DNA from: Kibdelosporangium persicum
Lineage (GTDB): Bacteria; Actinomycetota; Actinomycetes; Mycobacteriales; Pseudonocardiaceae
Direction: 5' to 3'
Length of the DNA: 64,000 bases
Assembly (NCBI RefSeq): GCF_013280595.1
Contig: NZ_JAAATY010000013.1
Span: 124,001-188,000 of the forward strand
Part shown: piece after piece, positions 8,509 through 17,301 of the stretch
Position numbering within the stretch: position 1 is the stretch's first letter
Layout: each line of letters opens with the position of its first letter
Notes under the pieces: model-generated
Database searches by the model: none
What the model saw: only the letters and a program-made list of their open reading frames with translations
Told to the model about the DNA's origin: nothing
Position numbers and translations under genes: made by a program

Positions 8509-9468
8509 TCACTTGCCTTCGATCAGGCCCATCGCGAGGTCCGGGCTGAACGTCCCCGCGGGGATGCCCCTGATCGCGCCGCAGTCACCGTCGGAGTCAC
8601 CGGGGACCTTGACCCACAACAGCATTTCGGCGCCCCCGCCGACCTGCGACGGCGTGCCGAGTTTCCGTCCCGAGGGGTTGCACCACTCGCCGTCGGAGCC
8701 GTTGCCGTTGCGGCTGGTGTCGACCACGAACGGCTTGGTGTAGCTGAACTTCCTCGACAGGTTCGCGTTCACCTCGTTGCCGTACGCGGTGGACGCCGCC
8801 GTGGTGTGGAAGTTCGAGACGTTCAGCGCGAAGCCACGGATCGCACTCACGCCGGCCGCGTTGAGGCGCTCGGCCATGATGTCCGCGGCGATCCACGTGG
8901 CGTTGCCGCCGTCCAGGTAGGCCCAGGTGTTGGGTGCCTTCTGCGCGAACTGGTCCGCGGCGTAGCGCAACAGGTCCAGTCGCGTCTGCTGTTCCTTCAG
9001 CGGCAGGCAGGCCAGCTGGGCGACCGCGTCCGGCTCGATGATCACGATGGCCGGCTTGCCGCCGATGCCGTCGGCGAACTGGGAGATCCACGCCTTGTAG
9101 GCGTCCGGGCTGCCCGCGCCGCCGCTGGAATGCCCGCCACAGTCACGGCCCGGGATGTTGTAGGCGACCAGGATCGGCAGCTTGTCCACGACGTCGGCGG
9201 CCCAGGTGAACGAGTCCACCGCCGCCCGGACGTCGCCGCTCCAGTTGCCGAACCACCGGGCTCCGGCCTTGGTCGAGATGGCCGATCTGATCATGTCCAC
9301 CCGGGGCTTGTCGTTCGGGTGCTCACTGACCCAGACGGCCGGGTTCGAGTCCGGGTCGACGTAGAAACCGTTGGTCTTCTCGAGGGGATTGCCGTCGGCG
9401 GCCTGCGCCACCGGGACGGTCATGAGCAGCAGGGACGCGGCCAGCAGCCCGAGGCTTTTGATACGCAT
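8509..9468 (-). CDS. Secreted glycoside hydrolase family 6 (endoglucanase/cellobiohydrolase type)
   Basis: The 319-residue protein starts with a clear signal peptide (MRIKSLGLLAASLLLM, cleavage near AQA-ADG at residue 23). The mature part has GH6 marks: YNIPGRDCGGHSSGG with a candidate catalytic Asp, AIVIIEPDAV, and WVKVPGDSDG near the C-terminus where the family usually has WVKPPGESDG. No cellulose-binding module is present, so this is a short catalytic-domain-only form. The ATG at 9468 is chosen because it starts the signal peptide; upstream in-frame starts would add a non-signal leader. Confidence 0.9.
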   Translation of the reverse strand: MRIKSLGLLAASLLLMTVPVAQAADGNPLEKTNGFYVDPDSNPAVWVSEHPNDKPRVDMIRSAISTKAGARWFGNWSGDVRAAVDSFTWAADVVDKLPILVAYNIPGRDCGGHSSGGAGSPDAYKAWISQFADGIGGKPAIVIIEPDAVAQLACLPLKEQQTRLDLLRYAADQFAQKAPNTWAYLDGGNATWIAADIMAERLNAAGVSAIRGFALNVSNFHTTAASTAYGNEVNANLSRKFSYTKPFVVDTSRNGNGSDGEWCNPSGRKLGTPSQVGGGAEMLLWVKVPGDSDGDCGAIRGIPAGTFSPDLAMGLIEGK

Positions 9469-9520
9469 GACCGCCAACATGGCAGTCACCCGTACAAGAT
9501 CGGTATAAACCCGGGCGGCG

Positions 9521-10333
9521 TCAGGGCTTCCGGGCGACGGCACCCAGCGCGAGGCGTTGCACGGGGTCCTGGGCCTTGATCCGCGGACCGTCGGGCCACC
9601 AGTCGGACACGGCGACCAGGCCCGGCTCGATCAGCTCCAGCCCGTCCAGGTACGAGAGGATCTCCGACCGGGTACGGAAGTGCCCGAGCCCGACCTCGCT
9701 GTCCTGGTAGATCTCCCGCAGCTCAGGGGTGAAGGACCCGTCTTCGGGGTCGTAGGCGTGCGCGAGCACGACGTAGGACCCGGACGGCAGCCGGTCGATG
9801 TATCCGGCGAGGATCTCCGCGGGCCGGCGGGCGTCACTGACGTACTGGATGGTTCCGATATGGATGACCGCGACCGGCTCGGACAGGTCCAGGCACTTGC
9901 GCACGGTCGGGTGGTCGAAGAGCTGGTCCGGGGACCGGAAGTCGGCCTCGATGAAGTGCGTCCGCTCGTTCTCGGCCAGCAGCGCCCGGCCGTGCGCCAG
10001 CACGATGGGGTCGATCCCGGCGTAGACCACCGTCGCCTCGGGGTTCTGGCGCTGGACGACCTCGTGGGTGTTCTCGGTGTTGGGCAGGCCGGGCGCGCAG
10101 TCCAGGAACTGCCGGACGCCGCCGTCGCGCGCCAGGAACCGCGTCACCCGGCCGGCGAACGACCGGACGTCCCACGCCAGGTCGCCCAGTGCCGGCGCGC
10201 GTTGGAGCAGCCGGTCCCGCACGTCTCTGTCGACCTGGTAGTTGTCCTTGCCGCCGAGCAGCGCGTTGAAGATCCGCGCCACGCTGGGGCGGTTGGGGTC
10301 GATGAACGGCGCAGGGGTCTGGGGATCCGACAT
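9521..10333 (-). CDS. SAM-dependent methyltransferase, DUF574/Methyltransf_19 family
   Basis: The 270-residue protein carries the opening motif of this actinobacterial family, PSVARIFNALLGGKDNYQVD, then FLDCAPGLPNTENTHEVVQ and VVYAGIDPIVLAHGRALL, which form the SAM site. A paralogue lies in the cluster at 21118. The family is common in actinomycete genomes and its substrates are mostly unknown. The gene lies just outside the starter-unit operon, so cluster membership is doubtful. Confidence 0.8.
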   Translation of the reverse strand: MSDPQTPAPFIDPNRPSVARIFNALLGGKDNYQVDRDVRDRLLQRAPALGDLAWDVRSFAGRVTRFLARDGGVRQFLDCAPGLPNTENTHEVVQRQNPEATVVYAGIDPIVLAHGRALLAENERTHFIEADFRSPDQLFDHPTVRKCLDLSEPVAVIHIGTIQYVSDARRPAEILAGYIDRLPSGSYVVLAHAYDPEDGSFTPELREIYQDSEVGLGHFRTRSEILSYLDGLELIEPGLVAVSDWWPDGPRIKAQDPVQRLALGAVARKP

Positions 10334-10558
10334 TCGCTGTGTTTCGTTGGCCGACGACAGTGCTGGTTAGGGTCACCGTACCCGATCAAGGTCCAAGGTC
10401 CGGACCGGCGTGACTCCGGCACAGATTACGCTATGAAGCCTGGCGGTCACCTATGGTCGTGGATGTTCGGGCTGTCACGTCGCGCAACCGGCGATTCGGC
10501 TCGACGGTGGCCTCGCACTGCCTTAGCTTCGTCAGGTCAGTCCGGTGAGGAGGCGAAG

Positions 10559-10765
10559 GTGACCAACGGCGGGAGAGCGGTGTTCGGACCGATTGATCCG
10601 TGGGCGCTGTTGCCCACGGCGGCGCTGGTGAGCGTGGCTGTTGTCCTCTTCGTCAACGGTGTGGTCCTCGGCGGGCTGATCCCGGCCGTGCTGGCTGTGC
10701 TGATCGTCGCGTTCGACTCGTGGGCGAACCGGAGCGAGCGTGCAACGCAACGCCGTTCTCGCTGA
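10559..10765 (+). CDS. Small two-helix membrane protein
   Basis: A GTG at 10559 with GAGGAGG about seven bases upstream opens a 68-residue frame. The product is a short polar N-terminus, two closely spaced hydrophobic helices (about residues 16-50) and a basic C-terminus ending in RRSR. The strong ribosome binding site is the main reason to call it. It is convergent with the A-domain gene, whose stop is 5 bp away. Function unknown. Confidence 0.65.
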   Translation: MTNGGRAVFGPIDPWALLPTAALVSVAVVLFVNGVVLGGLIPAVLAVLIVAFDSWANRSERATQRRSR

Positions 10766-10770
10766 CGTCG

Positions 10771-12243
10771 TCACGGCGCCGAGAACGTGGCGCTCAGGGC
10801 CCGGCGGTCGATCTTGCCGTTCTGGTTCAGCGGGAACGTGTCGAACGCGGTGACGGTCCGGGGCATCATGTACGGCGGCAGGTGGCGGCTCAGGTCAGCG
10901 AGGAGTGCCTCCTCGTCCTGCGGGGTGCCGGTGTAGGCCGCCACCAGTTCCGTTTCGTCCTTGCCGGGCAGGGCGAGGACGACCGCGTCGGTGATTCCGG
11001 GTCGCTGCCGCAGGACTGCTTCTATCTCGCCCAGTTCGACGCGGTAGCCGCGGATCTTCACCTGATGGTCGATTCGGCCCAGGTGCACCAGTTGCCCGTC
11101 GTGGTAGGTCACGCGGTCGCCGGTGCGGTACCAGTGGGCGGCGGTCAGTTCGCCCGTGCCGTCGTAGATTTCCTTGTTCTCGGTGAGGAAACGGCCGATG
11201 TTGTCCGCCGGGTCGAGATAGCCCGGGAAGCGCTGGGGGCCGCGCAGGCACAGTTCGCCGTCGTCCAGGACGAGGTGTTCGAGCTGGGGGTACGGCGTGC
11301 CGATCGGAACTGTGCCGTTCGGGGGTTGGGGCCAGTTGTCCGGCGGCAGGCGGTATTCGGTGCAGGTCACGGTCATCTCGGTAGGGCCGTAGATGTTCTC
11401 CAGCACGCTGGCGGGCGCTGCCGTGTGCCACGCCGAGGCCTGCTGGAGCGTCAGGGGCTCGCCGCAGAACATGCTCCACCGCAACGACGGCATGCTGCCG
11501 GGCTTCAGCGCCTTCATCCGGTGCGCCAAGGAGATCACCGAAGGGACTGAGTTCCAGTGCGTGATCCGGTTGCGGTTGACGAAACGCACCGGCATCACCA
11601 GATCGCCGCGAGTCGGCACGACCAACGTCGCCCCGGAGCCCCAGGCGATGAACATGTCGTACACCGACGGGTCGAACGTCAGTTCGAAGAACTGGGAGAA
11701 CCGGGCTCCTGGACCGGCTTCGTACCGCGGAATCACGTGCGACAGGTACGAGCTGACGTTCCGGTGCGCGATGCGGACGCCCTTCGGTGCGCCGGTCGAC
11801 CCTGACGTGAACAGGATGTACGCGATGTCGTCCGGCCCCGCCGCGGATGCGGGAAGCGCGGGCGGAGGGCCGTCGAACGACCGCGGAGTCACCGTGGGAA
11901 CCGGCAGCTCGGCCGAGTCGGCCAAGGCGACGTCCAGTGCGGACATCCGGGCGATGGTGGCGTTGCGGGCGGGCGGGAACGACGGGTTCAGCGGAACCAC
12001 GGTCGCGCCGAGCCGTTGGATCGCCAGGTAACCGGCATACGCCAGAACGCTGCGAGCCGCCAGCAGGCCGACCCGGCGCGGAACACCGCCACAGTGCGCG
12101 ATCAACTGGCCGGCGACGTGCGCGGCCAGATCGGACAGCTCCCGGTACGTCAGCCGGGCCGGCCCGATCTCCAAGGCGATCCGGTCCGGGCCGTCGGCCG
12201 CGGACGCGGCGAACCAGTCGTACATGGTCTGCACCGTGATCAC
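10771..12243 (-). CDS. Stand-alone amino acid adenylation enzyme (second adenylating enzyme of the starter module)
   Basis: The 490-residue protein is a free-standing NRPS-type A domain with [14 protein letters not shown] (A3), [14 protein letters not shown] (A4), [11 protein letters not shown] (A5), YRTGDRV (A7), [15 protein letters not shown] (A8) and [11 protein letters not shown] (A10). No carrier or condensation domain is attached, so it must load a separate carrier or, as VinM does in vicenistatin biosynthesis, aminoacylate a carrier-bound amine. By analogy it may add a protecting amino acid to the beta-alanyl-type starter. The amino acid is not deduced. GTG 12243 overlaps the upstream stop (GTGA), which makes it the last gene of the starter operon. 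Confidence 0.85.
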   Translation of the reverse strand: MITVQTMYDWFAASAADGPDRIALEIGPARLTYRELSDLAAHVAGQLIAHCGGVPRRVGLLAARSVLAYAGYLAIQRLGATVVPLNPSFPPARNATIARMSALDVALADSAELPVPTVTPRSFDGPPPALPASAAGPDDIAYILFTSGSTGAPKGVRIAHRNVSSYLSHVIPRYEAGPGARFSQFFELTFDPSVYDMFIAWGSGATLVVPTRGDLVMPVRFVNRNRITHWNSVPSVISLAHRMKALKPGSMPSLRWSMFCGEPLTLQQASAWHTAAPASVLENIYGPTEMTVTCTEYRLPPDNWPQPPNGTVPIGTPYPQLEHLVLDDGELCLRGPQRFPGYLDPADNIGRFLTENKEIYDGTGELTAAHWYRTGDRVTYHDGQLVHLGRIDHQVKIRGYRVELGEIEAVLRQRPGITDAVVLALPGKDETELVAAYTGTPQDEEALLADLSRHLPPYMMPRTVTAFDTFPLNQNGKIDRRALSATFSAP

Positions 12244-13157
12244 ACCTCCGCGGCCAGGTCGGCGCACAGTTTCTCGGTCGCCGTGATGAGCCGGTCGAAC
12301 GCGGGCACGACCAGATCCGGCCGTGGCTTGCCGCGTTGCGCGGACTTGGCGGCGAAACGCAAGGACCGTGCCAGTTTGCTCCACGCCGCCAGCACGGGTT
12401 CCACCAGCGAGACGGACGTGAGTCCCCGTTCGGTGAACGCGGTCAGCCGGAACCGCTGGTGCACTCCGGCTGCCCACAGGTCGTCCACAGCGTCGACAAC
12501 GGCCTCGTCGTCCACGGTCAGGCGGTCGGCGAGCAGACGCAGCGTCGGCAAAGCGTCAACAGACCAGTCCTCAGTGGATGGTGCGGACGCGGGAACCTTG
12601 GCGAGCCACCGGTACGAGGTGTCCGGAGGCAGCGGGACCCGAGTACCCAAGGCGTGCGCGTCCCGGTTCCGGACGGCCACAGGAAGTCCAGGCATCGGCT
12701 TCATCGCACGCCGCAGTTGGGCGTCGGTCAGCCAACCCTCGAACGGGTACTGCCTGCCGTGCATGGTCATCGTGCTGAACCTGTCCACCACGAGCCACGT
12801 GTCGTTCCGCCGAGCACGCACCAGAATCCAATGAGGACCGTGCTGATCCTCGGGATACGGCGACCACGGCAGATGTGCGGCATCAGTGACCACGAGCACC
12901 TGGCCCGATCGAGCCAGTTCCCCGGCCACCAGCTCCCGGGCCACGTCCCAGGACGCGCTTGCCCGGTAAGCCAGCTCCTGGTCCTCGCGGTCCTGATCCA
13001 TCCGGGTGTGCTGGGAGAAGACCAGCCGGGAGCCGGGGGCGGCACGAACCCCGAGCCGGATCGCCGAGGCGATGTGCCACTGGAGGTCGGCGACCTCCCG
13101 GGACAGGTACTCGGCGAGGTTCGTGGTGTAGCAGCTCAACTCGGCCGACGGGGTCAT
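12240..13157 (-). CDS. BtrH-N-like papain-fold transferase/hydrolase, single domain
   Basis: The 305-residue protein resembles the N-terminal domain family of butirosin BtrH. Cys9 lies in [11 protein letters not shown], His109 follows [15 protein letters not shown], and Asp125 lies in WLVVDRF, giving a Cys-His-Asp triad in the expected order and spacing. BtrH moves an aminoacyl group from an ACP to an amine. The same motifs occur in the fusion protein at 18775, so this operon encodes two paralogues. The ATG at 13157 overlaps the phosphopantetheinyl transferase stop (ATGA). Transfer or removal of an acyl group on the starter amine is inferred from context only. Confidence 0.65.
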   Translation of the reverse strand: MTPSAELSCYTTNLAEYLSREVADLQWHIASAIRLGVRAAPGSRLVFSQHTRMDQDREDQELAYRASASWDVARELVAGELARSGQVLVVTDAAHLPWSPYPEDQHGPHWILVRARRNDTWLVVDRFSTMTMHGRQYPFEGWLTDAQLRRAMKPMPGLPVAVRNRDAHALGTRVPLPPDTSYRWLAKVPASAPSTEDWSVDALPTLRLLADRLTVDDEAVVDAVDDLWAAGVHQRFRLTAFTERGLTSVSLVEPVLAAWSKLARSLRFAAKSAQRGKPRPDLVVPAFDRLITATEKLCADLAAEV

Positions 13158-13651
13158 GGGCCTTCCTTCCGGTACGCGTAGCTGACCGGGATCGGCGACC
13201 GGCCGCGCAGGCTCACCCAGTGGCACGACCGCCACGTGCCCGAACCGCGTCCCGGTGGAACGTCGATGTCCCACGGCCTGCCGGCCAGTCCTTCCCCGGT
13301 GGTCTTCACCAGTGCCTCCCGGACCGTCCACGCCCACGCCCGTTCCGGCGAGCCGTCCGGGAGTTGCACGTCGATCCCGACGGCCCTGTCGACGCCGACG
13401 CACACGGCGAGGGCTCCCCGGTCATGTGACACGCTGATGCCCAGCCGTGGGTGTTCACGCAGGTACGGCTTGCCGCCGGGCTGGGTCACCACCTCGTCGC
13501 CGGCAGCCGCGGGAGCCACCGCGCGCAGCAGCGTCCGGAGCAAGGCCCTGCCTGCCAGGGACTCCCGCTCCCGAGATCCGGGCATACGGATCGGTGCGGT
13601 GGCGATCCACATCCCGTCGGCGACCTGGGTTATCCGAGTGCGGCGGAACAT
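13154..13651 (-). CDS. Sfp-type 4'-phosphopantetheinyl transferase
   Basis: The 165-residue protein has the Sfp-family signatures ISVSHDRGALAVCVG, VGIDVQL and WTVREALVKTTGEGL. It should attach phosphopantetheine from CoA to the serines of the pathway carrier proteins. It is short for Sfp-type enzymes (usually 220 residues or more), and the second metal-binding acid of the GIDxE motif is Gln here. The gene overlaps its neighbours on both sides (22 bp and 4 bp), so it is dedicated to this operon, which encodes two carrier domains. Confidence 0.8.
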   Translation of the reverse strand: MFRRTRITQVADGMWIATAPIRMPGSRERESLAGRALLRTLLRAVAPAAAGDEVVTQPGGKPYLREHPRLGISVSHDRGALAVCVGVDRAVGIDVQLPDGSPERAWAWTVREALVKTTGEGLAGRPWDIDVPPGRGSGTWRSCHWVSLRGRSPIPVSYAYRKEGP

Positions 13652-14715
13652 TCCGGGTCCGTCCCGTTCAGGATCGCCACGGCATCATCGGCCACAGTGG
13701 ACAGGACGATCTCGGTGGCACCGCCGCCGATGCCGAACAGTCCGGCCTGTGCACGAAGCTGTTGGATGCCGCCCGCCGTGAAGCCGTCCGCGCCTTGCAG
13801 GTGCGCGCATTCGGCGAGGACGTAGTCGACCGTGCTCGCGGCCGATGCCTTCACCAACGCGGCCGCGCCGGCGTCATGCTCGCGCACGATCCGGTCACCG
13901 ACATCGTTGGCCAGCGACTCCAGTTGCCGCAGACGAACGAGGCATTCTGCGAACCGTTGCCGAACACTTTCCAGATGCCACAGGGTGTTCTCGCCGTAGG
14001 AACGCGCCGAGAGCCGGTGCAGGGTGTCGGTCAGAACCCGGCGGCACAACGCGACCGACCACAGAGCACCGGCCAGGCGCTCAGTGCCGATGTGGCGGGC
14101 GAACGTGGCCAGACCACGGCCGGGACGGCCGACGACCTCCCCGGACCGCACGCGGTCGAACCGCACGTGACCGGTGCCGGAGCCGTCGAACAACGTGGTG
14201 TCCGCCGGGGTCACGGTCACGCCTGGTGCCGACGCCGGGACCAGCACCCACGTGAAGCTGGCGAAGTGCCGTCCCGGCTTGTGCCGGGCCAGCACCAGGA
14301 ACGCGTCGGCCGTGGTCGCGTTGGTGATCCAGCGTTTCTCGCCGGTGACCTCGATGCCTTCGCCGGTGATCCGAACCTCGGTGCGCAACGCGGTCAGGTC
14401 CGACCCGGCGCCGACGTCTGTGGCCGCCAGGGCGATGGTGTCGATGCCTGCCAGAAGCCTCCGGAACACCTCGACGGGCCCTGTGGCCAGGACGGGCAAC
14501 ACGGTCGCCAGTTGCACGCACACGGAAAGCGTTGTGCCGATGGAGAAGCGGCGGTCGACTGCGGCGAGGAGAGCCCCGAGCCGGGCCGGGGCGACCGGAT
14601 GGGCCCACTCGATCAACCCGGCCCGGCCGAGAGCGCGCCACACTTCGCGCCCTGACGCGTCGGACGGCAGGTCCAGTGCCTCGGTCCACGTGGGTGCCAC
14701 CAGCAGGTCAGACAA
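13630..14715 (-). CDS. Acyl-CoA-dehydrogenase-fold flavoprotein lacking the usual catalytic Glu
   Basis: The 361-residue protein has the layout of acyl-CoA dehydrogenases: helical N-terminus, ALAATDVGAGSDLTALRT and EKRWITNATTADAFLV in the beta domain, and a C-terminal helical bundle. Near the C-terminus, where the family usually has YEGT with the base Glu, the sequence is GIGGGATEIVL, so that Glu is replaced by Gly. It may use a different base or act as a flavin oxidase or monooxygenase. It overlaps the second flavoprotein gene by 8 bp. The likely substrate is the aminoacyl thioester on the small ACP. Confidence 0.75.
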   Translation of the reverse strand: MSDLLVAPTWTEALDLPSDASGREVWRALGRAGLIEWAHPVAPARLGALLAAVDRRFSIGTTLSVCVQLATVLPVLATGPVEVFRRLLAGIDTIALAATDVGAGSDLTALRTEVRITGEGIEVTGEKRWITNATTADAFLVLARHKPGRHFASFTWVLVPASAPGVTVTPADTTLFDGSGTGHVRFDRVRSGEVVGRPGRGLATFARHIGTERLAGALWSVALCRRVLTDTLHRLSARSYGENTLWHLESVRQRFAECLVRLRQLESLANDVGDRIVREHDAGAAALVKASAASTVDYVLAECAHLQGADGFTAGGIQQLRAQAGLFGIGGGATEIVLSTVADDAVAILNGTDPECSAALG

Positions 14716-15856
14716 AACGGACCTCCGGGTCGAGCAGGGCCAGCCTGCCGTCCGCCAGGTGCAGCCGGTCGTTGCTGTAGTTCAACGCGGCCGACCGCAG
14801 GTCACGCAGGGCCAGTTCCAGCCGGGTCGGCGAGTCCCTGAGGTAGCCGTGCCGCAGGCCGACCGCGTCCACCAGGTCGTTCACCGCCGCATGGCACTGT
14901 TCAGCCGCGGTGATCTTCAACGCGTTCAGCAGCAACTGGTGGTTGGGCACGGACAGATCCGGCGAGGCGAAGACGGTCTGTTCGGCCCGGCGCAGCAAGG
15001 CGTGCACACCGTCAAGGCGTTGGCGTGCGGTGGAAAGCCGGGTCAGCAACAGTTCGGACCTGATGTCGAACCGGTCGCGTCCTTCCTTGCCGCGGATCAT
15101 CCGCAGCACGCGGGACAGCGCGCCCGCTGCGGTGCCGAGCCACGCGGCGGACCAGCCGAGATGGGCCAGCGGTGCGAAGATCGTGGTGGCGATGTCCGGG
15201 AACGTGCCGTGCTCACCGATCACCTGCTCCGCGGGAACGCTGCCGACGAGTTTCATCGGCACGCTGTGGCTGGCCCGCATGCCCATCGGCTGCCAGTCGC
15301 CGGACGCGGTGACCTCCAACTGGTCCCGGTCGGCGTAGACCAGCGAGACCTGGTTGGGCGAGCCGGCGTCCGGGCTGCGCATCGTGATCAGGAATCCGTC
15401 CGCGTACACACCGCCGGTCACGATCGGCGCGAAGCGGTCGATGGCCAGCGTCGTGTCGCCGCTGAGCGCTGACTCGGCGCTGAGCAGGTGCCCGCCCTTG
15501 CCTGCCTCGGTGGTCACCGAAGCCAGGTAGATCCTTCCCTGCCCGATGCGTTCGAGCAGGTCGGTGCGGAACGGCTCGCGTGCGTGCCGGACCACCGCGG
15601 CCACCTGCTGGCAGTGCATCACGAAGATCATCGCCAGTGACATGTCGGTACGGCCGAGCCTGATCCCCAGATCGACCATGTCGGTCACGGTGCCGCCCAG
15701 GCCGCCGTGCCCGGCGGGCACCAGCAGGCCGAGCAACTTCGTGCGGCGCAACTCGTCCAGTGCTTCGACCGGGAATGTCGCGTCCCGGTCGGTCGTGGCC
15801 ACGTGCCGTTCGGCGGTCCTGACAACCTGGTCGGCGAGTTCGCTCAGGGTGGTCAT
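14708..15856 (-). CDS. Acyl-CoA-dehydrogenase-like flavoprotein, second copy
   Basis: The 382-residue protein has LLGLLVPAGHGGLGGTVTDM, GRTDMSLAMIFVMHCQQ and a C-terminal bundle with RDLRSAALNYSNDRLHL. The C-terminal part looks more like the DszC or flavin-dependent monooxygenase branch of the fold than like true dehydrogenases, and no YEGT-type catalytic Glu is seen. It is only distantly related to its neighbour, so the two are not a simple duplication. The ATG at 15856 overlaps the ACP stop codon. Oxidation of the carrier-bound starter is inferred. Confidence 0.7.
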   Translation of the reverse strand: MTTLSELADQVVRTAERHVATTDRDATFPVEALDELRRTKLLGLLVPAGHGGLGGTVTDMVDLGIRLGRTDMSLAMIFVMHCQQVAAVVRHAREPFRTDLLERIGQGRIYLASVTTEAGKGGHLLSAESALSGDTTLAIDRFAPIVTGGVYADGFLITMRSPDAGSPNQVSLVYADRDQLEVTASGDWQPMGMRASHSVPMKLVGSVPAEQVIGEHGTFPDIATTIFAPLAHLGWSAAWLGTAAGALSRVLRMIRGKEGRDRFDIRSELLLTRLSTARQRLDGVHALLRRAEQTVFASPDLSVPNHQLLLNALKITAAEQCHAAVNDLVDAVGLRHGYLRDSPTRLELALRDLRSAALNYSNDRLHLADGRLALLDPEVRFV

Positions 15857-16107
15857 GCGACGGCTCCGGTCTCGCCGGGCAGTTCCGCCGCGATCGCACG
15901 CCACAAGTTGCCCGCCGTGGCGAAAGTGGTGTCGCCCATCTCGTCGTCCGGCAGCATGACGCCGAAGGTGTCCTCGATGGCGAACAGCAGCTCGATGGAC
16001 TGCATTGAGTCCAGCCCGAGTGCCCGCAGGTCGGAGTCCTCGGTGATCGGTTTGCCGTTCGCGAACTTCAGGAACCTGGCCAGCAGTTCGGTGAAGCGCT
16101 CGTCCAT
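15853..16107 (-). CDS. Free-standing acyl carrier protein for the amino-acid starter
   Basis: The 84-residue protein has the carrier signature LGLDSMQSIELL with phosphopantetheine site Ser34, and an acidic helix after it. It is distinct from the PKS ACP at 31434 and sits between the PLP decarboxylase and the flavoproteins, 3 bp after the decarboxylase stop. In vicenistatin and butirosin the equivalent carriers (VinL, BtrI) hold the amino acid during adenylation and decarboxylation, and I infer the same use here. Confidence 0.9.
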   Translation of the reverse strand: MDERFTELLARFLKFANGKPITEDSDLRALGLDSMQSIELLFAIEDTFGVMLPDDEMGDTTFATAGNLWRAIAAELPGETGAVA

Positions 16108-16110
16108 GGG

Positions 16111-17301
16111 TCATGTCTCCGTTGGATTGCGGGTGAGGGCGAGACGGGAGATCCGGGGCGGTGCGTCGCCGTCGACGACCACTTCGATGGGCAGCGGGTG
16201 GCCGAGGAACGCGACGAGGCTCGCGTACAGGCCGTAAGCGCCGACGTTGGGAATCGCGAGCACGTCACCCGGTCGCACGTCAGGCACCGGGGCCGATCGC
16301 GCCCACAGGTCCAGCGGTGTGCACAGTGGACCGGCCAGCATCGCGTCGGTGAGATCATCGCCGGGCGACCGCACATCCGGGACCAGCGGCGGCAGCCGGC
16401 GCAGACCGGACATCCCGCCGAGGTGGTTGATCCCCGAGTCGAGGACCAGAACCCGTTTGCCGTGTGACTGCTTGACGTCCAGCACGGTCGTGTACAGCGT
16501 GCCCGCGGTGCCGGCCAGGTAACGGCCCGACTCGAACGCGATGGTCAGGTCGTGTCCACTGAGCATCCGGTCGAGTTCGTCCCGCAACCCGGTGAGGTCC
16601 ACCGCTTCGCCCGCGCGGGCGAAGGGGGCGCCGAACCCGCCGCCGAGATCGAGCATGTGCATGTCGGCGCCGTGCTTCCGCAGCACCTCGCACAGCCGGA
16701 CTCCGGTGTCCAGTGACCGCTGGAACTGGGCCACCAGATCGTCCACTGTGGTCAGATTGGTGCCCATGTAGAGGTGCAGCCCGGACACGGTCACGTGTGG
16801 CCTGCTCGCGAATTTCTCCGGCTCGGCGAGCACCCACGACGTGTCCGCGCCGAACTGGGACGCGACGCCGGTCATCGCCAGGCCCTGGCCCGGGCTTGGC
16901 TGGTCGTCGTTGATCCGCAGCAGGCAACGGACCTCGACGCCGTGGATGGCGGCGATGCGGTCGAGCTGGTCCAGACCGGTCACCGAGTCCACGGAGAACC
17001 TGCGGATGCCCGACGCGATGGCGTGCGCGAGATCCTGGTCGCGTTTGCCAGGGCCCGTGTAGAGCACCTCGTCGGGGGGCCAGCCCGCCGCGAGTGCCGC
17101 GTCGAGCTCACCCGCCGAGCACACTTCCGCGCGGGCGCCGCCTGTCCGGATCTCGGCGAGCAGATCCGGATGCGGGTTGGCTTTGAGCGAGTAGTACAGG
17201 ATGGACTTGGCAGGCAGGGCACGGACCAGGGCAGCCTGGTTCGCCCGGACCTGTGCCAGGTCGTAGACGTACGCCGGGGTTTCCGGCAGCTTGTCATCCA
17301 C
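16111..17301 (-). CDS. PLP-dependent decarboxylase, fold type III (VinO/BtrK-like)
   Basis: The 396-residue protein belongs to the diaminopimelate/ornithine decarboxylase group. Lys40 in YYSLKANPHP is the PLP lysine, MLDLGGGFGAPF binds the phosphate, and GPLCTPLD carries the inter-subunit Cys. In butirosin (BtrK) and vicenistatin (VinO), members of this group decarboxylate an amino acid held on an ACP through its side-chain carboxylate. Here it lies between its carrier protein and the aspartate-type ligase, so it should produce a beta-alanyl-type thioester. It overlaps the ligase gene by 8 bp. Confidence 0.88.
   Translation of the reverse strand: MDDKLPETPAYVYDLAQVRANQAALVRALPAKSILYYSLKANPHPDLLAEIRTGGARAEVCSAGELDAALAAGWPPDEVLYTGPGKRDQDLAHAIASGIRRFSVDSVTGLDQLDRIAAIHGVEVRCLLRINDDQPSPGQGLAMTGVASQFGADTSWVLAEPEKFASRPHVTVSGLHLYMGTNLTTVDDLVAQFQRSLDTGVRLCEVLRKHGADMHMLDLGGGFGAPFARAGEAVDLTGLRDELDRMLSGHDLTIAFESGRYLAGTAGTLYTTVLDVKQSHGKRVLVLDSGINHLGGMSGLRRLPPLVPDVRSPGDDLTDAMLAGPLCTPLDLWARSAPVPDVRPGDVLAIPNVGAYGLYASLVAFLGHPLPIEVVVDGDAPPRISRLALTRNPTET

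Noticed and set aside
10746-10790. CGTTCTCG/CGAGAACG inverted repeat between the small membrane protein and A-domain genes as a terminator.
   Set aside because: The arms are only 8 bp with an 18-base loop and no T tract.
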